Shown one piece after another: positions 26,272-34,802 of a stretch of DNA of 64,000 nucleotides. The notes under the pieces are model-generated. The model had not been told where the DNA came from and did no database searches. It worked only from the letters and a program-made list of their open reading frames with translations. Each line of letters opens with the position of its first letter. The first letter of the stretch is position 1. Source of the stretch: Paraconexibacter sp038257095 (GTDB lineage: Bacteria > Actinomycetota > Thermoleophilia > Solirubrobacterales > Solirubrobacteraceae); contig JBBSJQ010000019.1 of NCBI GenBank assembly GCA_038257095.1, positions 19,905 to 83,904 of the forward strand, given 5' to 3'. Both the position numbers and the translations under genes were made by a program.

Positions 26272-28803
26272 TCAGTCGACGTCGACCCGCAGCCGCGTGC
26301 CACGCAGTCGCGACGACGCGATCCGCAGGACGCCCGACCGGCGGTCGTAGGACCAGGCGCGCCGCGGCAGGGCGCGGCCGCCGACCCGGACGCGACGGGC
26401 CGCGAACGGTCGGCGCAGCGTCCGCAGCGACGCCTCCACCGTGAAGTGCAGCGGTCCGCGCGGCGCGCTGAGCCGGACGACGAGCCGCGACCCGCGACGC
26501 CCGTCGCCGCGACGGCGACGCAGCTCGAGCAGCCTCGCGCTCGCGCCCTCGCCCAGCCGCGACAGCGTCGACCCGCGGGGGAACGCGATCAGACGCACCC
26601 GATCGGCGCGGTCCTGCGCGCGCACCAGTCCACGGTCGCCGGCGTAGGTGCTCAGCGTGCGGACGGCCGGGTCGAGCAGCGGCAGTGCGGCGCCCGCCCG
26701 CACGAGCAGCGGGGGGAAGCCCAGCGGCGCAGCGAGCCGGACCGTGCGGCCGCCGGTCAGCACGGTCGGCTGCGTGAGCGCGAACGCCCCGTCGCGGACC
26801 CCGGGGGCGAACGTCGTGCTCGGCCACCACGACACCCAGCGGCCGGGCGGCAGCCACACGTCCCGCTCCGTCTGCCCGGGCTGAACGACCGGTGCGGCGA
26901 GCAGGTCGTCCCCGAGCATCCACTGATCCTCGGCGGCTGCGGCGCGCGGCTCCTCGGGATGCATGAGGACGAGGTGGCGGGCGATCGGCAGCCCGGTGGC
27001 GCGGTGCTGCTCGTCGGCGGCGCGCAGGTAGCGGTTGAGCTGGGTGTGCAGGGCGGTCAGCCGCGTCCAGGTCGGCAGGCGCTCCGGGTCGAACACCTGC
27101 GGCCGCGGGTAGCTGGGGATGGCCAGGCCGGTCCGCTTGGTCCGCATGACCGGCAGCAGCGCCCCGAGCTCCATCCAGCGCGACAGCAACTCAGGGGTCA
27201 GCGTCTGCGCCTCGGTCCCGCCGGGCTTGAGGTCGGCCCCCGGACCGCCGCCGAAGGAGACGTAGCCGCCGATGTCCGTGGCGTACCGCGACACGCCGCT
27301 GAGCCCGAACGAGAGCAGCTGGGTCGGCACGCTGGAGAGGCCGTCGTACCCCCACAGCGTGCTCGGGTCGCCGCCCCAGACCACGTCCGCGCAGCGTGCC
27401 GCACCCCGCCAGCCCGAGCGCATGAACCGCATGACCGGACGGGGGAGGGTGCGGCTGAGCTCCTGGACCGCGCAGTGGTAGTCGACCGGGTAGCGGTTGT
27501 GCGCGGCGTCACCCGTGGTGCCGTCGTGGAAGGTCGCCTGCGGCGGGGTGCCCTCCCCGAAGTCCTCCATCCAGCCGTCGGCGCCGAGCTCGACGGCCTC
27601 CCGGATCAGATCCCCGTACAGACGGGCGGTCGCCGGATGGGTGAAGTCGTACTGGGCCAGCGGCTCGATCGTGAAGCCGATCGGCCCGGCGCCGCCCACG
27701 AACGCGGGAAAGGCGAACGAGGCGCCGGCGACCCGCTGGAGGGCACCGGCCGCGTCGGCCTTCGCGTACTCCTTCTGGTAGGTGACGCACAGCGACGGGT
27801 TGAAGTAGACGAGCCGCGCCAGGCCCTCGGCGTGGGCGGAGGCGGACCGCTCGCGCTCGGCGTCCTTGCGGCCCTCGTGCGCCCCGCACGGCAGGTGGTG
27901 CATCTGCGTCTCCATCGCCGAGACCGCAGCGCCGGCGTCGCGCTGCGCCCGGGCGATCGCGCGTTCCTCCTCGGTGGGGACGACGTTGGGCTGCCCGGTC
28001 TGGAACCACGGGCCGAACGAGGCCGGCTGCGACGGGGCAGGCTGACGGCCGACCCGTGCGGTGTACCGGCGCAGGACGTCCGCGGGGCGCGGCCCGGCGA
28101 CGATCTCGGCGCGCAGGACGGGACCGTCGACCTCGAAGGTCCAGGTGCCGGGCGAGGTGGCGTCCAGGCGCGAGGTCCGGTCCTCGAGCACCGACATGCC
28201 CCAGCCCCGGGTGCTGAGGACCCAGGGCACCGGGTAGTAGGTCGCGTCGTCCCGCTCGCGCTCGGCCCAGGGCGGGACGCTGGCCTTCACGTAGGCGCGG
28301 TCCTCGGGGCGGACCGGTCCGTCGGCGACGTAGTGCTCCGTGAGGCGACCGCTGCGGTCGACCGCGTCACTGCGGCCGCCCGTGCCGAGGAGCCGCTCGC
28401 CGGTCGCGCGGGTGAAGCGCAGGCCGACGGCGGTGGCCCGCGCGGCGCCGCCGTCGGTCGCGACACGCACGACGCCGTCCGCGGCGGCGGTCAGTCGGAC
28501 GGCCACCGGGCCGTCGGGCGTGTCGAGCGTCACCTCGATCGCCTCGCCGTCACGGGTGACCGATCGCGCGGTCGCGGGGGCGATCCTCGCCCCGTCGACG
28601 GTCCGCAGCGTCACCGGGGCGACCCCGGTGAGCGAGGGCCCGCCCGTCTGGCGTACGGTCACCGCGAAGGGGTCGGCGGTCACCGTGACGGTCGCCGCAC
28701 CGGCCGTCAGGTCCGCCTGTACCGCCGCATGGGCGGCGGCGGGAGAGAGCGACGCGGCGGCGAGCGCGGCCACGAGCGCGGGGGTCGGGGACGGCGGGCG
28801 CAC
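26272..28803 (-). CDS. Secreted GH31 alpha-glycosidase
   Basis: The 843-residue product has a short signal peptide (ALVAALAAASLSPAAAHAA), an N-terminal beta-sandwich, and a GH31 (beta/alpha)8 barrel. GADGWMEDFGEGTPP carries the nucleophile Asp; VWGGDPSTLWGYDGL carries the acid/base Asp; SGVSRYATDIGGY closes the active site. GWMxDFGE plus FMRSGW resembles the sulfoquinovosidase/alpha-glucosidase side of the family, but the specificity residues cannot be judged here. A C-terminal Arg-rich beta domain follows. It stops immediately next to the AftD-like stop codon with no gap. It probably trims or recycles an external glycan. The GTG start is supported by TAGGGT (28816-28811) 7 bases upstream. 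Confidence 0.88.
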   Translation of the reverse strand: MRPPSPTPALVAALAAASLSPAAAHAAVQADLTAGAATVTVTADPFAVTVRQTGGPSLTGVAPVTLRTVDGARIAPATARSVTRDGEAIEVTLDTPDGPVAVRLTAAADGVVRVATDGGAARATAVGLRFTRATGERLLGTGGRSDAVDRSGRLTEHYVADGPVRPEDRAYVKASVPPWAERERDDATYYPVPWVLSTRGWGMSVLEDRTSRLDATSPGTWTFEVDGPVLRAEIVAGPRPADVLRRYTARVGRQPAPSQPASFGPWFQTGQPNVVPTEEERAIARAQRDAGAAVSAMETQMHHLPCGAHEGRKDAERERSASAHAEGLARLVYFNPSLCVTYQKEYAKADAAGALQRVAGASFAFPAFVGGAGPIGFTIEPLAQYDFTHPATARLYGDLIREAVELGADGWMEDFGEGTPPQATFHDGTTGDAAHNRYPVDYHCAVQELSRTLPRPVMRFMRSGWRGAARCADVVWGGDPSTLWGYDGLSSVPTQLLSFGLSGVSRYATDIGGYVSFGGGPGADLKPGGTEAQTLTPELLSRWMELGALLPVMRTKRTGLAIPSYPRPQVFDPERLPTWTRLTALHTQLNRYLRAADEQHRATGLPIARHLVLMHPEEPRAAAAEDQWMLGDDLLAAPVVQPGQTERDVWLPPGRWVSWWPSTTFAPGVRDGAFALTQPTVLTGGRTVRLAAPLGFPPLLVRAGAALPLLDPAVRTLSTYAGDRGLVRAQDRADRVRLIAFPRGSTLSRLGEGASARLLELRRRRGDGRRGSRLVVRLSAPRGPLHFTVEASLRTLRRPFAARRVRVGGRALPRRAWSYDRRSGVLRIASSRLRGTRLRVDVD

Positions 28804-28810
28804 GGTGGCG

Positions 28811-28816
28811 ACCCTA
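28811..28816 (-). promoter_or_regulatory. -10 hexamer of the GH31 gene
   Basis: TAGGGT read leftward ends 7 bases before the GTG at 28803, another leaderless arrangement. Confidence 0.45.
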
Positions 28817-28839
28817 GCGTCGCCCCGATGTCCGGTGCG

Positions 28840-29475
28840 TCAGGCGACCGGTGCGGTCGCGCGCCCGGCGAGCGCGAGCAGACGGTCGCGGTCGCCCTCG
28901 ACGCTCGCGGCGTCGATCGCGCCCGGGACGCCGAGCAGGGTGCCCATGACCGCGTGCGTGGACCCTGTGAGGCGGACGTCGGCGTGCTCGGGCGCTCCGA
29001 GGGCTGCGAGGACGCCGTCGTCGCCGACGGAGACCGCGACGGCGGTCCCGTCCGCCTCGACGGCGACCCGGAGGGGCGCGAGATCGCCGACGTCGGCGCC
29101 GCGGTACATCACGGGCACGGCGAGCGCGACCCAATGGCCGCAGACCGCGTCGTCGCCCGGGCCGCGCGCCATGTCGTGCGCGCCCCACAGCGCGAGCTCG
29201 GCGAGGACCGGTGCCAGCGCGTGCCCGCGCTCCGTGAGGCGGTACAGCGTGGTGGCGACCGGGGGCGGGGCGGCGTGGCGCTCCAGGACCCCGGCCGTCT
29301 CGAGCGCCCGCAGCCGCTCGGTGAGGAGGTTCGTCGCGATGCCCGGCAGGCCGGCCCGCAGGTCCGAGAAGCGACAGTCCCGCAGCAGCAGCTCGCGGAC
29401 CAGCAGCAGCGACCAGCGGTCGCCGATGACGTCCAGGGCGCGGGCCGCCGCGCAGTACTGCCCGTACGAGCGCAT
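28840..29475 (-). CDS. HxlR-type winged-helix transcriptional regulator
   Basis: The 211-residue protein begins MRSYGQYCAAARALDVIGDRW. The Cys at position 8 followed by ALDVIGDRWSLLLVRELLL is the hallmark of HxlR regulators, which often sense electrophiles or oxidants through this cysteine. The winged-helix domain (LPGIATNLLTERLRALETAG, then YRLTERGHAL) occupies residues 1-105. A C-terminal domain of about 100 residues with VDVxL-type strands resembles the SCP2-like sterol-binding fold seen in longer HxlR proteins. It is divergent from the MFS exporter at 29537 and probably represses it. TAGGCT (29488-29483) ends 7 bases before the ATG. Confidence 0.87.
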   Translation of the reverse strand: MRSYGQYCAAARALDVIGDRWSLLLVRELLLRDCRFSDLRAGLPGIATNLLTERLRALETAGVLERHAAPPPVATTLYRLTERGHALAPVLAELALWGAHDMARGPGDDAVCGHWVALAVPVMYRGADVGDLAPLRVAVEADGTAVAVSVGDDGVLAALGAPEHADVRLTGSTHAVMGTLLGVPGAIDAASVEGDRDRLLALAGRATAPVA

Positions 29476-29497
29476 GACCGCCAGCCTAGCAGCGAAC

Positions 29498-29535
29498 AGT
29501 TGACTCCTTCCACGAAGCACTTTAGTTTCTCAACT
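29498..29535. promoter_or_regulatory. MFS exporter promoter within an inverted repeat
   Basis: TTGACT (29500-29505), a 17-base spacer and TAGTTT (29523-29528) form the clearest -35/-10 pair in the window, ending 8 bases before the exporter ATG. AGTTGA (29498-29503) and TCAACT (29530-29535) are exact inverted arms enclosing the promoter, a likely operator for the divergent HxlR regulator. Confidence 0.6.
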
Positions 29536-29536
29536 C

Positions 29537-31060
29537 ATGCGCGCACCGTCCTCGCCCGGCCTGGTCCTCGCGGTCCTCTGTCTGAGCGTCTTCACGATCA
29601 ACCTGGCCACCACGATCACGAACATCGCGCTGCCGACGCTCGTCGTCGAGCTCGATGCCAGCACCCGCGATCTCCTGTGGATCGTCGACGGCTTCAACCT
29701 CGCGTTCGCCGCTCTCGTCCTGGCGATGGGTTCGCTCAGCGACCGGTTCGGCCGACGCGGCGCACTGGTGGCCGGGCTGCTGATCTACCTCGGCGCGAAC
29801 CTCGCCGGTGCGTGGAGCGGCTCGCCCGAGGTGCTCGTCGCGTGGCGTGTCGTCGCCGGCATCGGCGCGGCCATGGTGTTCCCGACGACCCTCTCGATCA
29901 TCTCCAGCGTCTTCCCCGACCGGCGCAAGCGCGCGCAGGCGATCGGCCTGTGGGGCGCGGCGACGGGCATCTCCATCGCTCTGGGCCCGATCCTCGGCGG
30001 TGCGCTGCTGGAGTACTTCTGGTGGGGCTCGTCCTTCGTCCTGTGCGCCGGGCTCGCCGGGCTCAGCCTCGTGCTCGCCCTGCTGATCGTGCCGACGAGC
30101 TCGGACCCGTCGGTGCCACGGCTGGACCTCGTCGGACTCGTCCTCAGCACGCTCGGCCTCGGGGGTCTCGTCTACACGATCATCGAGGCGCCCGAGCGCG
30201 GCTGGACGGGCACCGCGACCCTGGCGGGGTTCGCGGCGACCGCGGCGGTCCTCGCGGTGTTCACCTGGTGGGAGCGGCGGGCCGACTCGCCGATGCTCGA
30301 CGTCCGCCTGTTCGCGAACCTGCGGTTCACCGCCGCTTCGGGGGCGGTCACGTTCGCGTTCTTCGCGCTGTTCGGCTTCATCTTCCTCATCGCCCAGTAC
30401 TTCCAGGTGATCCTCGGGTACGGGGCGCTGGAGGCCGGCCTACGGCAGATTCCGGTCGCGCTGTCGGTCGCGGTCACCTCGATCATCGGCACGTCGCTGG
30501 CGGTCCGCTTCGGCGCCAAGGCCGTGGTGACCACCGGTCTGCTGCTGCTGGCGGGCGGCTACGTCTGGATCTCGACGGTGGAGGCGGACACCGGCTACCT
30601 CGCGATCGCGCTGCAGATGGTCACGATCGGCGCGGGAATGGGGCTCACGAGCGCCCCGGCGACCGAGGCGATCATGGGTGTGGTGCCGGTGGCGAAGGCG
30701 GGCATCGGCTCCGCGGTCAACGACGCGACCCGTGAGCTGGGCGGCACGCTCGGCGTCGCCGTCATCGGCAGCGTCGCGCTCTCCTTCTACCGCGACGGCC
30801 TCGCGTCCTCCGGCCTGCCGGCCGACGTGGTGGCGACCGCGCAGGAGTCGCTCGGCGCCGCCGCGGCGGTCGCCCGGGCGACCGGGGACGCGTCGATCGT
30901 CACGATCGCGCGGGACGGCTTCATCGACGGTCTCAGCGCGGGCTGCCTCGTCGCGGCCGGCGTCGCGCTGCTCGGCGCGCTCTTCGTCGCGCGCTACCTG
31001 CCGGCCCACCCGGGGCAGGAGCCCGACCCGGCCGGCGTCCCGGCGGCTGTGACCGTGTGA
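29537..31060 (+). CDS. MFS drug exporter, DHA2 (14-TM) family
   Basis: This 507-residue proton-driven antiporter has 14 predicted helices. Visible motifs: ATTITNIALPTLVVELDAS in helix 1, WIVDGFNLAFAALVLAMGSLSDRFGRRGAL (motif A, G-x-L-x-D-R-x-G-R-R), GIGAAMVFPTTLSII and WGAATGISIALGPILGG (motif C) and WRVVAGIG (motif B). These define the EmrB/QacA DHA2 group that exports antibiotics and toxic organics. The gene is divergent from the HxlR regulator with 61 bases between starts. The intergenic DNA has the best promoter seen and a predicted leaderless start. The actual substrate is unknown. Confidence 0.92.
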   Translation: MRAPSSPGLVLAVLCLSVFTINLATTITNIALPTLVVELDASTRDLLWIVDGFNLAFAALVLAMGSLSDRFGRRGALVAGLLIYLGANLAGAWSGSPEVLVAWRVVAGIGAAMVFPTTLSIISSVFPDRRKRAQAIGLWGAATGISIALGPILGGALLEYFWWGSSFVLCAGLAGLSLVLALLIVPTSSDPSVPRLDLVGLVLSTLGLGGLVYTIIEAPERGWTGTATLAGFAATAAVLAVFTWWERRADSPMLDVRLFANLRFTAASGAVTFAFFALFGFIFLIAQYFQVILGYGALEAGLRQIPVALSVAVTSIIGTSLAVRFGAKAVVTTGLLLLAGGYVWISTVEADTGYLAIALQMVTIGAGMGLTSAPATEAIMGVVPVAKAGIGSAVNDATRELGGTLGVAVIGSVALSFYRDGLASSGLPADVVATAQESLGAAAAVARATGDASIVTIARDGFIDGLSAGCLVAAGVALLGALFVARYLPAHPGQEPDPAGVPAAVTV

Positions 31061-31080
31061 CGTCGGCGGCGGCGCGGCGG

Positions 31081-31842
31081 TCAGTACGGCCAGGGCCCAT
31101 CCTGCGGGCCGTGGCCCAGCAGGCCGGCCAGCGGCCGGAGCCGCGCGACGATGAGGACCTTCACCGCGACGTTGCGCAGGAACCACGGCAGCTCCGCCAG
31201 GACGCGGACCAGGCCGCGTACCCGCAGCTCCCGGGACCGCGGCGACCGGGTGCGGGTCCAGCGCGCCAGCGACCCGTCCCGGCCCGCATACTCCCACGAC
31301 GGCGAGGCGGCGAGCGCCCGCAGCGTCGCGAGCGTCACCCCGATCGACGAGAACGAGTCGTGCACGAGCATCGTGCCGCCGGGCGCGAGCCGGGCGCCCC
31401 AGTCGCGCAGGTCGGCCAGCGCCGGGCGGTAGCGGTGAGCGCCGTCGACGTACAGGAGGTCGACCTGGTCCTCGACCGCCGCGTGGGCGCCCGGCGCGTC
31501 GGAGAACGCACGGACGTGGGTGACCCTCGGGGCGACGCCGGCGGCGGCGAGGTTCGCCGCGAAGGCGGCCGTGTCGGCGTCGCCCAGCGCGGCGTCCGCA
31601 GCGATCTCCTGCGGCCCGCGGTCGGAGCCGGCGTGGGGGTCGATGCAGACGATGCGGGCGTCGGCAGGCGCGGCGAGCGCCAGCACGATCGCGGAGCGTC
31701 CGCGGAACGAGCCGATCTCCACGATCGTCCCGCCGGCGCGGACGAGCCCGGCGCACGCGTGCAGGCGCCGGCCCTGCGCGTCGGTCATCCAGCCCTCGAC
31801 GTCGGCGACGCGCGCCAGTGCGTCACCGACGGGCACGCTCAC
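31081..31842 (-). CDS. Class I SAM methyltransferase (Methyltransf_24-like)
   Basis: The 253-residue protein has motif I as GTIVEIGSFRGRSAIVLALA, acidic strand-2 end CIDPHAGSD, VDLLYVDGAHRYRPALADLR (a metal/substrate-type DGxH motif typical of the Methyltransf_24 and cephalosporin hydroxylase-like group) and GGTMLVHDSFSS. The C-terminal 80 residues contain a hydrophobic stretch (LVRVLAELPWFLRNVAVKV) that may attach it to membrane. The GTG at 31842 overlaps the stop of the GT4-flippase fusion by 4 bases, so the two act in one transcript, probably methylating the glycan or its acceptor. Confidence 0.82.
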   Translation of the reverse strand: MSVPVGDALARVADVEGWMTDAQGRRLHACAGLVRAGGTIVEIGSFRGRSAIVLALAAPADARIVCIDPHAGSDRGPQEIAADAALGDADTAAFAANLAAAGVAPRVTHVRAFSDAPGAHAAVEDQVDLLYVDGAHRYRPALADLRDWGARLAPGGTMLVHDSFSSIGVTLATLRALAASPSWEYAGRDGSLARWTRTRSPRSRELRVRGLVRVLAELPWFLRNVAVKVLIVARLRPLAGLLGHGPQDGPWPY

Positions 31843-34265
31843 GCAGGCACCGGCGACCGCGGGCCGCCGCGCGGCACGATGCGCAGGCCCAGTACCAGCA
31901 CGGCGGTCGCGGCGACGACCTGCGCCCCGAGCACGATGCTCGCGAACGTGACGATCCCGAAGTCCCCGGTGAAGAGCACGAGGATCTCGGCGATCGCGAC
32001 GGCGCCCAGCACCCACAGGAAGCGGGTGGCCCGCAGCGCGAGCATGTACTGGACGGTCAGGTACGCGACGGCCAACAGCGTCATCGCGACGCCGAGGAGG
32101 AGCAGCGCGTCGGCTCCCTCGGCGCCCTCGGGGCCGAACGCGAGCTTGAGCAGCAGCTCGGGGACGAGCGCGAAGATCAGCAGCGCCGGGGCGGCGACGA
32201 CGACGAGTACGCCGAGGGCGCGGGCGAGGACGGGGCGGGGGTCCTCCCCGGCGGCGTGGCGGCGGGTCGCGTCGGGCAGCAGCTGCAGGCCGACCCCGAT
32301 CGCCACCCAGACCACGCTCTTGGCCGCGACCGCGGCGATGGCATACGCACCGGCGCGGTCGGCGTCGAGCTGGTGGCGGGCGATGACGACGTCGATGTTC
32401 TGCAGGACGGCGAGGAGCAGCAGGCCGAGGATCGGCACCCAGCCACCGGAGACCAGGGCGCCGAGCGACCGCACCGCGGCGCCGGGGGCGACCGCGCGCA
32501 CGTCCTGCGCATCGGGCCCGGCGAGCCGGCGGTCGATCGCGACCCAGAGCGCACCGATGGTGAGGAGGATCGTCAGCGGCGTGCCGAGGAACGCCCCGGT
32601 GACCCCGGCGCCGAGCACGACGAGCAGGACGCCGGTCGCGAGCCTGCCGACCGCCTCCAGCACGAGGCTCCGGGCGACCGGGCCGAAGGCGTGCAGCCCC
32701 TGGAGCACGCCACGCTGCAGCGACACGAGGATCCACAAGGCACCGGTCGCCGGGATCGCGGCGGCGGCCCAGGGATGCTCGGGGGTTCCGGTGGCGGCCG
32801 CGAGCGGGTCGCGCAGAAGGATGCCCACGACGCCCATCGCCAGGGTGGCGAGGAGCAGCTTGCCGGTCCACGCCCGCAGTGTCGTACGCAGGGTGGCGTG
32901 GTCGCCCAGGGCGCCCAGCGCGGTCTCGCGGGCGGCTGCGGCCTGGAGCGACTGCCCACCGACGAGCAGGATGAGGAAGACGCCGACGATCGCGGCGAGC
33001 GCGCCGTAGCCGTCGGCGCCCAGCAGCCTGGTGATCGCGATCGTGAAGATCAGCTGGATCGCGTTGTTCGCCAGCGTCGCGCCCGCCAGGCCCGCTGCGG
33101 CGCCGGTGCCCGAGCCGGCGATCGCGTCGCGCAGCCGCGGTCGCTCCCCGGTGGCGGCCCGGTCCAGGACGGTGAGGTTCGAGGCCGCGGTGGCGTCCCA
33201 CGTGAAGTCGGCAGCACGGTCGCGGGCCGCATCGCCGTAGCGGCGGCGCCGCTGCGGGTCGGCCATGAGCGCCGCGACCTTGTGCGACAGCTCCTGCGGC
33301 GTATCGGCGAGGACGCCGGTCCGACCGTCCACGATCGACTCGGGCAGACCGCCGATCCGCAGGGCGGCGCTCGGCGTGCCGCACGACCCGGCCTCCATGA
33401 CGGTCAGGCACCAGCCCTCGGCGCTGGACGCCGTGAGGTTGACCCAGGCGCGGCCGTAGAGCTCCCACTTGCGCTCCTCGCTGACGTGCCCGTGGAGCGT
33501 GACCCGCTCCCCGAGGCCGCGGCGGGCGATCTCGGCCTCGAGCGCCTCGCGGTGGTCGCCCTCGCCGGCGAGGTCCAGACGGGCCGCGGGCACCGCTTCC
33601 AGCGCGTCGAGGACGTGCTCGATCCGCTTGTACGCCTTCAGCCGACCGAGGTACAGCAGCGTGGGCTGCTCCGCGTCGGCCGACGGCGGGTCGGCCGGCG
33701 CGTCGACGCCGAGGTAGGCGACGTGGACCTGCTCCCCGGGCACCCCGAGCTCCACGAGGTCCTCCCGGGCAGCCCGGGAGATGGTCAGGAACGGCGTCGG
33801 CCGGTAGAGGATCCGCAGCGGGATCCGCTCCAGCACGATCGCCGCGACCCGGCCGCGGCGGCCGAGCTCGGTGACGTAGTGGTCGGCGTGCACGTGGTGC
33901 ACGAGCGTCACGCGCGGCATCTTCAGCCAGGGCCACAGCGGCGTGAAGAACGCGATCCCGTTGACGACCTCCAGACAGACGTCGGCGTCCCGCCCGACGC
34001 CCCGCAGGGTCTTCCAGGCCGCCCACGGAAAGACGGTCAGCCGCGTTCCGACCCGGTGGATCTCCAGCCGATCGTGCGGCCGCTCGACCTTCTCCGCACC
34101 GGGGAAGGATCCCGCGACGACCGTGACGCGGTGTCCCCAGGCGAGCCAGCGGCTGACCTGCCCGTAGAGGTTCGTCCCGGTGCCGCCGCCCTGCGGGTGC
34201 GCCCAGTCCCGGTCCGTGAGGACCAGGATGTGGCGGGGGGTGATGTCGGCGGGCGCCGTCGGCAC
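31839..34265 (-). CDS. Natural fusion of GT4 glycosyltransferase and polysaccharide flippase
   Basis: One uninterrupted 808-residue frame joins two enzymes normally encoded separately. Residues about 1-375 are a GT-B GT4 glycosyltransferase: HILVLTDRDWAHPQGGGTGTN, VTLVHHVHADHYVTELG, LLYLGRLKAYKRIEHVLDAL and SSAEGWCLTVMEAGSCGTP. Residues about 385-808 form a 12-helix MOP-superfamily flippase (Wzx/PST type), with LANNAIQLIFTIAITRLLGADGYG at its first helix and repeated pairs of helices after it. The likely role is to add a sugar to a polyprenyl-linked glycan and hand the product to its own translocation domain. The next gene, a methyltransferase, overlaps by 4 bases. GTG 34265 was chosen because homology starts within 12 residues. 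Confidence 0.88.
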   Translation of the reverse strand: MPTAPADITPRHILVLTDRDWAHPQGGGTGTNLYGQVSRWLAWGHRVTVVAGSFPGAEKVERPHDRLEIHRVGTRLTVFPWAAWKTLRGVGRDADVCLEVVNGIAFFTPLWPWLKMPRVTLVHHVHADHYVTELGRRGRVAAIVLERIPLRILYRPTPFLTISRAAREDLVELGVPGEQVHVAYLGVDAPADPPSADAEQPTLLYLGRLKAYKRIEHVLDALEAVPAARLDLAGEGDHREALEAEIARRGLGERVTLHGHVSEERKWELYGRAWVNLTASSAEGWCLTVMEAGSCGTPSAALRIGGLPESIVDGRTGVLADTPQELSHKVAALMADPQRRRRYGDAARDRAADFTWDATAASNLTVLDRAATGERPRLRDAIAGSGTGAAAGLAGATLANNAIQLIFTIAITRLLGADGYGALAAIVGVFLILLVGGQSLQAAAARETALGALGDHATLRTTLRAWTGKLLLATLAMGVVGILLRDPLAAATGTPEHPWAAAAIPATGALWILVSLQRGVLQGLHAFGPVARSLVLEAVGRLATGVLLVVLGAGVTGAFLGTPLTILLTIGALWVAIDRRLAGPDAQDVRAVAPGAAVRSLGALVSGGWVPILGLLLLAVLQNIDVVIARHQLDADRAGAYAIAAVAAKSVVWVAIGVGLQLLPDATRRHAAGEDPRPVLARALGVLVVVAAPALLIFALVPELLLKLAFGPEGAEGADALLLLGVAMTLLAVAYLTVQYMLALRATRFLWVLGAVAIAEILVLFTGDFGIVTFASIVLGAQVVAATAVLVLGLRIVPRGGPRSPVPA

Positions 34266-34352
34266 CGCGCGACGGTAGCGCAGGGGTGGGAGGGGCCGGT
34301 TCCACGCCGCGGATCGGGACCGGGAGGGAGGAAGACCGGCCCCGTCCCTAGA

Positions 34353-34760
34353 ATGCCCGTACCCGTGCGCCTTCCGTCGTCGCTCATCGCCCTGCTGTGC
34401 AGCCTGTGCCTGCTCGCCGCCCCCTCGGCGGCGCTGGGGCAGAGCGCGGGCGACGAGCAGTACCAGGACCCGTTCGGGGCGGAGACCCAGACGGAATCCG
34501 GGGGTGCCGCCCAGGGGGACGGCACCGTCGCCCCCGAGGCCGATCCGGACGCCGCGCTGACCGACGAGCCGCAGGTGTCGCCGGACATCACGGAGCCGTC
34601 CGCGCTCGACGAGCTCGAGGACGTCCCGCAGGACACGGCGAACCGTCCTGCGCAGCTCGCCGACACGGGCATCGACACACGGCTGTTCCTGGCGCTGGGC
34701 GCGTCGCTGCTGCTGGCCGGCATCGGCCTGCGGCTGCGCACCATCCCCGAGCGCTTCTAG
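34353..34760 (+). CDS. Small secreted acidic protein with LAXTG sortase signal
   Basis: The 135-residue product has a signal peptide (SLIALLCSLCLLAAPSAALGQ), then about 75 acidic, Pro/Gly/Gln-rich, probably unstructured residues. Its C-terminus has QLADTGIDTRLFLALGASLL, a hydrophobic helix and Arg-containing tail. LADTG matches the LAXTG motif used by class E sortases in high-GC actinobacteria, so it is probably linked covalently to peptidoglycan. No sortase gene is in the window. A TAGAAT hexamer (34349-34354) overlaps the ATG; if it is the -10, the real start is GTG 34365, which keeps the signal peptide intact. Function unknown; it may be a wall spacer or linker. Confidence 0.65.
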   Translation: MPVPVRLPSSLIALLCSLCLLAAPSAALGQSAGDEQYQDPFGAETQTESGGAAQGDGTVAPEADPDAALTDEPQVSPDITEPSALDELEDVPQDTANRPAQLADTGIDTRLFLALGASLLLAGIGLRLRTIPERF

Positions 34761-34802
34761 CCGGGACGCCCGGCGTATCGTGCGGCGTAGCCTGTGGACG
34801 GC

